From Camarhynchus parvulus (lineage: Eukaryota > Chordata > Aves > Passeriformes > Thraupidae), in the NCBI RefSeq assembly GCF_901933205.1, contig NC_044573.1, positions 37,420,993 to 37,484,992 of the forward strand: a stretch of 64,000 nucleotides of DNA, in the 5' to 3' direction. The notes under the pieces were generated by a model. It was given only the letters and a program-made list of their open reading frames with translations. It was not told where the DNA came from and did not search any database. Positions 1 through 10,090 of this stretch are shown in pieces; the stretch's first letter is position 1; the number at the start of each line of letters is the position of its first letter. The position numbers and the translations under genes were made by a program.

Positions 1-511
1 GGTTATCAATATCCTGTGTGGAAAGCTATTCAAAGATTGTTGTTTATTTTTTTGTTTGCCCCACCCCCCCCCAGTAGTCAGTATTGGCTGTAATGGAGCA
101 AATTACAATAAACTGCAGTACTTAAAATTCATGATGATTATTCATACTATGGCCCAATAGTACAATTTTTTTAAGATACCTTTAGGAATACATGAAAATG
201 TATTTGAGAAAAATATTCCTTAAATGATTTCTACCAAATGCAATTTACCTTTAATCCTTAATTTTTATAATTTATGTTATGAACCTTTTCCAAAACTCTT
301 TGAAGATATTTGTTAACAAGTCTTAATGATAGTCAACTGGCAAATTCCACTAAATTTTATGGAAAAGTTGACAAAGCTTGCTGCTTTTGTGACTAATGGT
401 AAACAGGTATTTTGCTTGGTTAGAACTTGAACAATTTTATTCTAGGTCACTTAGATCTTGTGCACTAGTGAGTTCATAATCCTGACTTCCTTCCCATTTT
501 TTCATACGCAG
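1..511 (+). other. QKI: QKI intron (3' part), upstream of the first visible exon
   Basis: This is AT-rich intronic sequence ending in a good 3' splice site: a pyrimidine-rich run (CTTCCTTCCCATTTTTTC) and then ACGCAG, with AG at 510-511. The QKI start codon, QUA1 domain and KH domain must lie in exons left of the window. A short C-run at 60-73 is the only low-complexity feature. I see no other gene here. Confidence 0.85.
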
Positions 512-599
512 GCAGAAGGAGAAGACAGCCTTAAAAAGATGCAGCTGATGGAGCTTGCAATTCTGAATGGCACCTACAGAGATGCCAACATCAAATCAC
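512..599 (+). CDS. QKI: QKI shared coding exon, end of QUA2 domain (partial gene)
   Basis: This 88-nt exon encodes [20 protein letters not shown] followed by TYRDANIKS, plus the first base of the next codon. I recognise it as the QUA2 segment of Quaking. QUA2 packs beside the KH domain and contacts the RNA bases of the ACUAAY core. QKI is a STAR protein controlling splicing, mRNA stability, export and translation, best known in myelinating glia, muscle and vessels. The acceptor is ACGCAG at 506-511 and the donor is GTAAGC from 600. The exon starts on a codon boundary and leaves one base (C) that joins the exon at 2942 to give Ser-Pro. If the intron were kept, translation would run to a stop at 734-736 and add about 46 unrelated residues. 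The identity is very secure, since nearly every residue matches vertebrate QKI as I know it. Confidence 0.97.
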
Positions 600-2941
600 G
601 TAAGCATGTCGTGAGCTCAAGGGTCAATGCCGTAGAAGTGTTTGCAGGCTTTGAATATGAAAGCTACCTTTGGAAAATGTACAGTGGCAACTTATGTTGG
701 AGAATGGAAGGCAGTAAGCACCCAACAAAACTGTAGGTAGCTGTTGCAAAAGATTTTGGGAGGATAAGTTCTGTCCGTTTGCGGGGTTTTTTAGCTTGTT
801 TCTTGTCCCCATTATTTTTTTAACAGTATGTATGGGTTGATATATTTACTAATATATATCGTATTAAAAACCTCAACCCTTAAGCCGGATTTTTTTATTT
901 TACAGTCATTTTTTCTTTAAAGCACAAAAAGGACAGTAGACTCCTTTGCATTTTTATTTTTAGAGATTTAATTTTGAAATGTTACAGATGTTCAGGCTAC
1001 TGTGAATACATTTTTCTGTATTATATTCCTTCCTTTCATCTTGCTTGCATGTGTACCCCCAATGTTATGTTTTACCAACAATTCATCAACTGATTTCACA
1101 GCTGAGTTCACACGGATCAGTGATGTAATGAGCCGTTTTTACGATTACTTCCATTACATTTGTGTGAAAATGCTTTTGCAAACGCATGTGTGCGCAAGTT
1201 TACACTTGAAAATTAATTACACGCACCTACTAATGAAAGCATACACCTATTATGTGTGATACAAATTATTTTCTTCAGTTGAAAATCTAATTTCTCCTCC
1301 CAAAAATATAGTTGCTGACACTGTTCAAAAGTACATTTTTTGCTGTAGCTGTGATACAGATGTCAAATGTAAGCACAGTTAAATCAGTCTTTTCACTAAG
1401 GACCTACTGATATTTGCAAATTTGTTTCTCCACACAGTCCCCATTTCAGTGTTGATTATGTTTAAAGGTTGGAATGCAGTTAGGTCAATTTGAGAGTGCT
1501 TACACCAGTGTAATTATTCTGATTTGAAAAGGGACATAAGCAAGGGCTTTTACAACTACAATGGTAATGGTAAGTCTTTCAGCCCTAATGAACACTATGA
1601 TATTTAAAGCTAGATCAGTTTTAAATATATGGTAGTCTCTAAATTACTGCAAATTTATGATTAAAATAGCTTTCAGACTAGCTTAAATTTATGCGAACTT
1701 TTGCGCAGAAATGTTTTAATAATTTGAGCAATTTCTTTTTCTGGTCTGTTCCCATTGGACTGTTGTATCAGTGTAAGTGGGAAGATGGAATTTTTTATTT
1801 ATTTTTTGACTGGAGATTGCCACACTAATACTCATTATTTGATAAGACAATTTTAGTCTTTGTGTTTGCATTTTACTGAAAAGTTGAAGATGTAGAAGCT
1901 GTACTGGTTTATTTCTGTTTAAGGAAGGAAGTATAAATATTTTAGTACTAGTTTTATATTATCTGAGCGTTTTTGTTTAAAAATTAAAAATAATTTTAGA
2001 TATTCACCAGTGTCAAATCTAAAAAACTTTGCCACATTTCTCTTTTCAGGCCACCTCTAAGTTAATTAAATCTATGTAGATAGACAGTAGTGCATAGAAA
2101 TGCATAAATTTTAACTCTTTAAGATTGACTGTTACCAGCAGATACGTAGTGCTTAAGTTGTTCATCTGGTGTGCCAACAGGCTTCAAATAACACTTAATT
2201 GAATGTGCTAGCACCACTTCAGAAAACAAACAAGACCACCACAAACAAACAAACAAAAAACCAAAAAACCAAACCAATACAGAAAATCCACCTATTTTCT
2301 TTAACTTAAGCAAGGCGATGGTGAATTTCTAATACAAAGGAAGTATGTTACTTGGTGAAATTTCATATGGAAATGAAATTTGAGCCTATTTTATTCATGT
2401 TAGGGTAGGACAGGACCAGTTCATGTTTCTGGGTCACCTTCAGCTTCACTGATCCTGGAAATGGGAATTGTGTGTATGTTTAAATACAATTTTAAGACAC
2501 ATAAAAACTCCAGACTCATACAGCAGCTCTGCATAACTGAGTGTCTGTGGACTCTATAGATGCACTAAATTTTGTACTCTGTATTTGATTGTGATAGTAT
2601 TTTCCTTGTATTTCCTGCATGCATCTCAGTCTCATGCAGTCTTGATAGCATAAATGAAGAAATGTGGTCTAAATGGAGCTTTCGTGCCGTGTAACCTGTT
2701 GGAGAAATCTACCTCACTGTTTTACAATGGCTTTTTTATTTTGCATGTTCATACTTAATCACACTGGAAAATGGAAAGCTGTTTGCATTTGAATGGTGTG
2801 CTTTGGCACTGTGTGATCAGCGCATGTACTAATTATTTCCTTTTATTTTTCTTCTTTCCTACTTTTTCCCTTTTTTCCCATTCTTTCCACGTTTTGTACT
2901 GCTATCTCCATACTTTCTCTGAATTTCTTTGCTTACTGTAG
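600..2941 (+). other. QKI: QKI intron between the two shared exons
   Basis: The intron is 2342 nt, AT-rich, with donor GTAAGC and acceptor TACTGTAG. It has a long pyrimidine-rich run over about 2838-2930. The acceptor is a tandem NAGNAG (TAGCAG, 2939-2944). Isolated ACTAAT matches occur near 848 and 1230. A short AC/A-rich low-complexity patch lies at 2241-2275. A piece near 1500-1530 (CTTACACCAGTGTAA) resembles an old amniote interspersed repeat, but this is too short to call. No protein-coding or RNA gene is evident. Confidence 0.8.
2241..2275. repeat. (ACAA)n / A-rich low-complexity patch
   Basis: About four ACAA units are followed by A-runs broken by CC. It lies within a QKI intron. It is probably a decayed simple repeat, and no function is implied. 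Confidence 0.7.
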
Positions 2942-3238
2942 CAGCCCTTGCCTTTTCTCTTGCAGCAACAGCCCAGGCTCCAAGGATTATTACTGGGCCT
3001 GCGCCTGTTCTCCCACCAGCTGCCCTGCGTACTCCTACGCCAGCTGGCCCTACCATAATGCCTTTGATCAGACAAATACAAACCGCTGTCATGCCAAACG
3101 GAACTCCTCATCCCACCGCTGCAATAGTTCCACCCGGACCCGAGGCCGGTTTAATTTACACACCATACGAGTACCCCTACACGCTGGCACCAGCTACATC
3201 AATCCTTGAGTACCCTATTGAACCTAGTGGTGTATTAG
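2942..3238 (+). CDS. QKI: QKI shared coding exon, Pro/Tyr-rich C-terminal region
   Basis: This 297-nt exon continues the QKI frame from Ser-Pro. It begins (P)[18 protein letters not shown] and ends [11 protein letters not shown] plus one base (G). The middle is proline-rich, including [18 protein letters not shown], a PxxP context known in mammals to bind SH3 domains. The end has a tyrosine cluster (YTPYEYPY) that Src-family kinases phosphorylate in mammalian QKI. The acceptor is TAG at 2939-2941 and the donor is GTAAGA from 3239. A second in-frame AG at 2944 could remove one alanine codon. This exon reads AQAPRI where I recall mammalian QKI having AQAAPRI; that one-residue difference is from memory and needs alignment. 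All isoforms share this exon, and the single leftover G phases correctly into both the QKI-6 (5125) and QKI-5 (5894) ends. Confidence 0.97.
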
Positions 3239-5124
3239 GTAAGACCTTTGTGCGTGGATGGCTGCAGAATGTGTTGCTTGTGCTTCTGTTGTGTTTGTAA
3301 GGTTGAGGTTCATGGAGCTCAAAGAAAAAAATCTGAAGCATCAAACTTATTTCAGGTATATCAGAACTGCCCAGGAGAGCTGCTCAAATGGTGCAGCCCT
3401 TAAACAGTTTTAAAGTGTTCAGCATTCCTGAATGTGTATGCTTAGTTTACATTCATAAATTTACCAAAAATAAGTGTCTTCATGTTTGTATGATAATCGA
3501 GGGTAGATACATAGGCAAGGAAAAAAGCTAAATACAAGTTGAGGTCTATTACATGTCACCTGGGCTCCCGTGAATAACAGATCAGTTTGTATTCTCTTTA
3601 ACATAAATTAATATCCAGAAATTTTTGGAAGAGAGAGCTTCTTACTTTGCTATATCGTATTAGTAGCAAAACTGGAGGGAGTGGAGAAATCTTTGTTCAG
3701 CTGGAGTTTTTGTTTATTTAGTACGCAGCTGATAAATCTCTCCTCAGTGTCAGAAAGTGCTAAATTATATTGTAAGCAGAAAATTATTTCAGTGAATGAA
3801 TATAAAGCAAACCAAGTTCTCACCAAAATACAATAAAATTAGCAACTTTACTGATGGCTTCTTTTATATGTATTGCATTGAAATGTCCATCATTCCTAAT
3901 ATTTCAGACCACTGACTTGGTGTGTGAAGGCAAGAATGATAAAGCAGCCATGACAATTCAGTTAACTGGCCAATATGGAACAAGCAGTTCCAATAGTTTC
4001 TTCCTTCCCTACCCTCTCCAGAATCTAAATAGTCTTTCTCTTCAGTTTGTTCTGAATTGCATATGACCTTGGTGCTGGATAATGTTGATTTTATAGGACT
4101 TTGATCTTAGTTTGTTCAGTGGCAGTTATTGATTTACACGAATTCAAAACATCTCTAATGAACACTGGACAATAAGGTTCAAAGTCAATATTTTGTTGAA
4201 AGTATTGCAAAAAAATCAGTGTTTCACATGACAAATACTCGGTGAGTTATCTGTATGTGTGCATGTTTCCACATTATGTACAGTAAAAAGAAAATGTGTT
4301 TTAGACTTCTGTCTTGCAGGATTAGTGAATCAATAACAAAAATTCTAGTAGGACAAAAGTATGCAGTGTGTACGTCAGCTTATGGTTGTTGTCAGTTAAC
4401 CCATTGCCAAAATTCTGCAAGCATATGATAGCATTATAATTTTTTAATTTCCCACACACTTGTAAATATTCTTCCTAGCTCCTCTACCCCCAGTCTGAGT
4501 CCAGTTGTAGTACATCCTGGGATAAAGTCACAGTTTGAGAGTTCATCAAAGTAGCTGTTAGTGGTTAGTGGCAAGCCCCTCTCCTGAATTCACTTAATAG
4601 CAAGTAAAGAAATACAGCATTTCAGAGTAAAGTTTATTACAATTCAGGGAACTTGGATTTCTCACAGGATTTTGTATAAAGAGATACGAGGGAAATATTA
4701 AAATTACTTCTAAAATGGCATCTGAAACTATTGTATACTCTCAGGCCCAGCTGTGTGAGGTGTACTGCCAAAAACAGACCTCATAGAAAAAATGTTTTTA
4801 AAGAGGGAAAAGGGAGCGGGGGAAAAACCCCACACTCCCACTTTAGCTGCCTAGAATCTCTAACTCTTTAATACATCTGCTCTATTATCTGAGCAGTTGT
4901 ATAGAGTTAATTGCATTAAATTTGGATTTCGTTGAGTTTTATTTTTTTATATGCTCATTCTCATTAATAATATTTTGTCCATTTGTGTGGTGGACCTTTA
5001 AGATGTTTTAAAATAATTCTTTTAAAAATGGCAGAGAAATGCATCCCTGTCAGTATTTTTGGGGATGTTGGTGTTGAGATCAAATTTTAGTTGGTGACTA
5101 ACTTTCAATTCCTTTTATCTTCAG
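3239..5124 (+). other. QKI: QKI intron before the QKI-6-specific end
   Basis: This is 1886 nt of AT-rich intron with donor GTAAGA and acceptor TTATCTTCAG. Keeping the intron would extend the protein by about 20 residues to a TAA at 3298-3300. The tail would be hydrophobic ([13 protein letters not shown]). Other acceptor-like sites (for example near 3355, 3907 and 4320) are followed by very short or unfamiliar tails. I did not find coding sequence for the mammalian QKI-7 tail, as I remember it, here or elsewhere in the window. Confidence 0.75.
5097..5102 (+). promoter_or_regulatory. QKI: ACTAAC: probable branch point and QKI motif before the QKI-6 end
   Basis: ACTAAC lies 22 nt upstream of the AG at 5124 and is followed by a pyrimidine tract. 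That is the normal spacing and consensus for a vertebrate branch site (yUnAy). The same six bases are a perfect ACUAAY core, the known binding site of QKI, so QKI could compete with SF1 for it. The double role is inference. Confidence 0.6.
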
Positions 5125-5150
5125 GTATGGCTTTCCCAACGAAAGGCTAA
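5125..5150 (+). CDS. QKI: QKI-6-specific C-terminal coding end
   Basis: After the CAG acceptor at 5122-5124 the sequence joins the leftover G of the shared exon to give Gly-Met-Ala-Phe-Pro-Thr-Lys-Gly and a TAA stop at 5148-5150. GMAFPTKG is the isoform-specific tail of QKI-6, the form found in both nucleus and cytoplasm and linked to translation control. The window then encodes 136 residues of QKI-6. Added to the 183 expected upstream this gives 319, the known mammalian length. The tail lacks the nuclear signal carried by the QKI-5 exon. Confidence 0.96.
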
Positions 5151-5393
5151 GAATTCAAGAACGGTCTTAACTGATCCTTCATCAGATCTGAATTTTAACA
5201 AATGCTTAGTTTTCAGCAGCCTTGAAAAAAGCTTGGCCTAGCAGTCAGTGACTTACTTGCACTTTTTTGCACATAGATTTAAAATAAAATAGTGCTATTA
5301 ATTTGGATTAGGTCCTTTTATTACAGAGTAGCTGTAATTTATGAGTGTATAGTAGTATACTGACTGCTAAGTGTTCTATATAGTGTTTGCTTT

Positions 5394-5407
5394 ACTAATC
5401 ACCTAAT
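5394..5407 (+). promoter_or_regulatory. QKI: Bipartite QKI response element in the QKI-6 3'UTR
   Basis: ACTAAT (5394-5399) is followed after four bases by TAAT (5404-5407). This matches the published QKI response element ACUAAY-N(1-20)-UAAY. It lies about 245 nt after the QKI-6 stop, where it could mediate autoregulation of the mRNA. Confidence 0.6.
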
Positions 5408-5893
5408 TCATTGCAGTTTATACTTATTGACTTAAAGTTTAAAATCACAATCTGTAGGCTTGAAGAATTGCTTTAAAACTTTTTTTGTGGTAGAACTGGA
5501 AGTGATCTTAAGGTTAGCAAATAATTGTCAGTATTAAAGATGGCATTATTTAAAATAGTCCTGCTGCAAGAAAGGCACTTCAGTGAATATGTGACTAGTA
5601 AAGCTTAAATGTGCTTGGGTCTAATAGATTTCATGAAATACTGTAATTTTGGGATTGTAAATGAATGGATTAAACAGGTTAAGGCCAGGATGTTTAAAAT
5701 AAATGCAATATTAATCTGCACAGATAAACTTCTTTTTAAGATTAAGATTTGAAACTACTGTGCCTTAACTTGTTGCTTTTCTTAAAATGAACTTTTGTAG
5801 TTAATGATCATTTAAATCCATTTTGATAAACCTGCTGTTAATGTTTTCTGTGAATGTTTTCTAACTTTGTCTTGGTAATTGCAATTTAACTAG

Positions 5894-5968
5894 GTGCGGT
5901 GGCTACTAAAGTTCGAAGGCACGATATGCGTGTCCATCCTTACCAAAGGATTGTGACCGCAGACCGAG
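5894..5968 (+). CDS. QKI: QKI-5-specific penultimate exon with nuclear localisation signal
   Basis: This 75-nt exon encodes (G)AVATKVRRHDMRVHPYQR then IVTADR plus one base. The RVHPYQR core is the known non-classical nuclear localisation signal of QKI-5, flanked by basic residues (KVRRHDMR). QKI-5 is the mainly nuclear isoform that regulates pre-mRNA splicing. The acceptor is TTTAACTAG, with AG at 5892-5893. The donor is GAG|GTTAGT, weaker than consensus at +3. The donor itself carries an in-frame TAG at 5971-5973, so failure to splice would end the protein at ...TADRG. The exon joins in phase to 10697, and it lies 743 nt after the QKI-6 stop. Confidence 0.96.
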
Positions 5969-6934
5969 GTTAGTTTAGTTCTGCAGTTCTTGTTTGTAAG
6001 AAGTGCTTTGAGTGTACATGAGATTTGCAACACCACAGCTGGTTAACCAAATACCCAGTCATGACCCATTCATGATTTTTCTCAAAAACCTGGACAGTTA
6101 ATATTTTAAAGCTTTGGGAATGCTTGCAGTTTAAAAATAAATTCTAAACTTGGCCTTCCCAGCTCAATTAAATATATATAATTTGATATATTTAACAGAA
6201 ATTCTATAACTGATTGAGTTTTAAAAATGAAACATATATGTGCATCAGGAAACGCTATGAAATCAGTGCTGCAATAATTAATTTGATCATGTTCCCCTCT
6301 TCCCCCACCCCTGCCCCTGGTTCGTTCTTTTAATTGGCATGAAAATATCAGATTGGTGTTGCAAAACAAAATGAATGGATGGTTGCTTAATGAGAAAGAA
6401 GTAAAGGAATAAATGCCTCCTGTCTGTGTTCGGAGAAATCTGAAGATTTAGATTCCTTTTTTTTTCCAATAAACTTTTGAGCCACTGTACTGTATATTAT
6501 GAGGAGGATGCATGTTCTCAGATACCTAACTGAATTCAGAAAGGTAAGGGCTGTGAAGATAACTTCAAAAGTTGTTTGAGTTTGAATTAGTATGGATAGG
6601 GGAAGGGAGGGTGCTTTGATTGTTTTGTTTTTTGTTTGGTTTTGGGTTTTTTTTCCAAAATCTATTTCTTGGTATTTGCCTTTTGCTGCTAAAATGTGTA
6701 ACCTGAAGGAGAAACAACTTTTGAAGACCTGTTGGTGAGATGACATCCAATATTTGGGCATCTCTCTTTAACCCTTGAATGGAAAGTAAATCTTCATTTT
6801 TCTCCTGTCACTCAAGTGTCATGCCTTTGGACCCCTGAATGAAGTGTTTAAGCTAATTGAGAAAACTGATATTTTCGGTTTATTGACATTGGCTAGGAAG
6901 CAGTATGGAGAATGAATTCTTACCCCATCCCTGC

Positions 6935-7103
6935 TGCTGATTCACTGTGGTTTTCAGCAAGTCATTTAATCTCTCTGTGTATGGTTTCCCATTGGTCAAA
7001 TAAGGATAATAATACTTCCCTACCTCACAGGGGTGTTGTGGGGGTTCTTGTTTTGTACAGGGCTTTGAGGATGCAAAGCATTTTGTGCTAAGTATTATTA
7101 TTC
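6935..7103 (+). mobile_element. MIR-like (CORE-SINE) fossil inside QKI
   Basis: The stretch reads like a decayed MIR-type tRNA-derived SINE. In order it has TTCAGCAAGTCATTTAATCT, TCTCTGTG, a TTTCCCATTGGTCAAATAAG block, GATAATAATACTTCCCTACC, CTCACAGGGGTGTTGTG and a tail with GGCTTTGAGGATGCAAAGCA. MIR copies carry CAAGTCACTTAACCTCTCTG, CATCTGTAAAATGGGGATAA, and CTCACAGGGTTGTTGTGAGG in the same order. The element is ancient and sense to the gene. The exact subfamily (MIR or an amniote relative) needs a repeat-library search. Confidence 0.75.
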
Positions 7104-10061
7104 TGCTCTCACCCAAATCAGTGTTGTGCAGATTTCCATTATATTGTAATATTCAAAAGCCAAATTCCAGTGACAGATCTGACATCTCCTAACACTGACC
7201 ACACTTCTCACAACCTTCCATAAATTAACTACAAGAGAGAATACAGATTCTGGTCAATACAGTAAATGGGACCTTCCTGGATATTTGGTATATTTATGTA
7301 ACATTTTTATCTTTGATATAATCTTAGGCTTTACAGAAAGCATAAAGCTGATACAGGACACTATTTTAGTTTTCTGTAAGATTGTTTTATATCACTGCCC
7401 ACTACTTGCAGCCCATTGGCTTGTTCTCATTTCTTGAGGACTCTTCAATGGGGCAACAGAATATAATCAGTTAAATGGCACAGCCCATGTTTCCAAAAAA
7501 AAAAAAAGAGAGTAAAAAAGAAAATAGGTTTTAATATTTCCTTTTTTTAAATTTTTCTATCTCAGTCAAGAGAAATTGGTGATAAGGATTTGGTTGTCTT
7601 TGAAAATTTGACCTGATGTTGCAAAAACCAGTTTTTTGCTAATGATGCTTTTCATGATCTGCAATGATAGTTTCAGGTGACAGATATGGCTACCTTTTTA
7701 GCAATTAGATATTTACCTGACACAACTAGTAAATACACTGATAAAGTGGGGATAGGGGTGTTTTCATGGAGAAAATACCATTTTGTAGTTTATCATTGTA
7801 ATATTTACTCAACATGGATTTTAAATATTTTTGGAAGGGCCTAGATGTTTCATCTGGGTCACTTTAAAGTTCTTTAAATTAATTATTGGCATAATTTCAC
7901 CCTCTTTTAAAATACAGCCATTTTATGATAAACCAGCATTCATTTCTAACAATATTGGAAACCCACTGTCTTAAGTAGATAAATAAATACACGTCTTTTT
8001 CCTGTGGAATAAATCATGCATACCTCTCTCTTAGGAGAAAACCATGCTGATATTTCAGGAAAACATTATCTTTAAGTCTTATCTAAATAATCCCAGTTAA
8101 TTTTACAACTAAACTCTATTGTATTTTGAATTTTAAATCCTAGGTTATCCTTGCACATATCTAGAAGTCTCACACAAAAGGTTTTGGTGACAACTTTGTT
8201 CAGCATTAAATTTTTTTTTAATGTACTAAAATTATATTGTAGAATTAAAATACTGTCAGTATTTGCCATATTCACCTATTTGGCTGTTCTGTCACCAGGA
8301 TATTTCTATAGCCATGGCCACAAAAAGCAATGTCAGCAAACCGAAATACTTTTCTTTTCAAGGTGGAATTTTTTTCTTACGTAGTTAAGTGTCACTAAAT
8401 CTATCTTTGCATTCATCGGGTCTAAAGTTGGTGTTTTTTGGGTTTTTTTAAATTCTAAATTGACTCTCAGATGATTTTGTAGTACTACTGCATTCACTTT
8501 TAAAGTAGTTTTTATTCTTTGCATAATTTTGATTTTTTGTTGGGGTTTGGGTTGTTTTTCCAGAGATAAGCACTGCATTTAAAGCAAGAATCCCCAAATG
8601 TGTAAATGTTTTACAACTAAGCATGTAGAATTGGTAAAGGGTTGGAAAATATAGCTCATTTTAACTCAGAATAAACCCCCAGTTTATAAATAATACAAAA
8701 TTGAATTTGATTCATATAACAGAGAGACTGACTGATTTAATTGTAATAAACTGTAAATGGTGTTGCACAGTTGACAAACCTGTGTGTACTGTAGAAGGCC
8801 AGAGACTTGGCAGAGGATGTATCACAGGTGTCCTGGTATTTTTTTAAAGGTAGCTTGCTTTGATTTTAAACTCCACAAGAAATATTAATGCTGAGAATTT
8901 TCTCAAATGTTTTATCCAAACCAATTTTCACATAATTTATATATAAATTTTAATACCTTTTAATCAAAATTGTAATGAGTATCAAAATGCTTTAAGAGTC
9001 TGTTTCTAGTATACCTGTAAAGTGGTAAGATTGTGCCACATAAAATATTTATTTTTATTTTTTCTTCTTTTTGAAACAGCTGTTATAATTTAAACAAATC
9101 CCACTTAGCATGATTCTGAAAAAAAAATCAGGGAGTGTTTGGTCTCATTTATGTTACAGTAGTAATTTTTTGTAGTGTTATGAACTGTATCCTAAATGAT
9201 AGGCCACTTTTATTATGTGAAAGTAAATGAACCCGCAAGAAAGATTGTTAAATCGATGGTATCTGTGAATATTACACCTACTGGACTTCATTTATGTAAT
9301 GGCACAGATCTGACTTTGCACTGAATACCTTTCTCACTTTCATCTCCTCTGCCTTAGTCAAAATGGCAACAGTACAGAAACTTTTATCAACCTCAGAATT
9401 TATTAGCTCTAATTAAGCTGTCGAATTAGTCTTAAAAAAAAGTAAAAAAAATTATACTACTGTTAAGTGGACCAAGTTTGGTGAAGGAGAATGCGAGAGA
9501 ATGATTAAAGAAGGAATAGCTCAAGAACATTGGGAATGATAACTTTCCACTTGAGAACTTTTTTATGTTTTACTGTAATTTGTTTGTGGTTTGGGGTTTT
9601 ATTTTTTGTTCGTTTTGTTGTTTTTTTCTTTTTTCCTTTTTTTTTGCAAAAGAAAATAGTATTTACAGGTGGCTTCTTTTAAAATATAAAAATATAAAGC
9701 AGGAATGTATATGAAATGTCAGATTTTATTGTATTTGCAGAGTATTAGCTTTGAAAATGAATAAAGAGAGCTGTTTGTAGTTTTAAAATGCCTTATTAGT
9801 ATCAATTAGATATTTTCTCTATTTTTTCATGTACTTAGAGCTTTTTAAGTATAGACTTTAAAATGGCAGGACTTCTACAGTGTTTACATGCAAGTGCATT
9901 TTATAAGTGTCCTATATGTGTAAAATAGTATTTCGAACAGGAAAATGCTAGCTATAGTAGCAGGCTGAGCGTTTTCCTGGTTTCCACGATGATGCCTACA
10001 TTGCTAGACTACAGTTTATAGTACTGCTTTGTATCATGAGGCCAAGAAATTCCATGTTGTT

Positions 10062-10069
10062 TGTAAATA
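10062..10069 (+). promoter_or_regulatory. QKI: Pumilio-type site TGTAAATA beside the QKI-6 poly(A) signal
   Basis: TGTAAATA fits the Pumilio consensus UGUANAUA and ends one base before the AATAAA at 10071. PUM proteins usually lower mRNA stability or translation. Occupancy here is untested. Confidence 0.45.
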
Positions 10070-10070
10070 G

Positions 10071-10090
10071 AATAAATGAAAGGCAATAAA
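10071..10090 (+). terminator. QKI: Tandem AATAAA poly(A) signals, probable QKI-6 mRNA end
   Basis: Two canonical hexamers lie 14 nt apart (10071-10076 and 10085-10090), followed by A-rich and then T-rich sequence (CCTTTGTTTGG). They are the strongest tandem poly(A) signal between the QKI-6 stop and the QKI-5 final exon. Cleavage is expected around 10,100-10,110. Confidence 0.55.

Noticed and set aside
1002..1259. 85-codon open frame with a hydrophobic start in a QKI intron
   Set aside because: AT-rich intron, no splice context linking it to QKI, no family match. Hydrophobic runs follow from T-rich codons.
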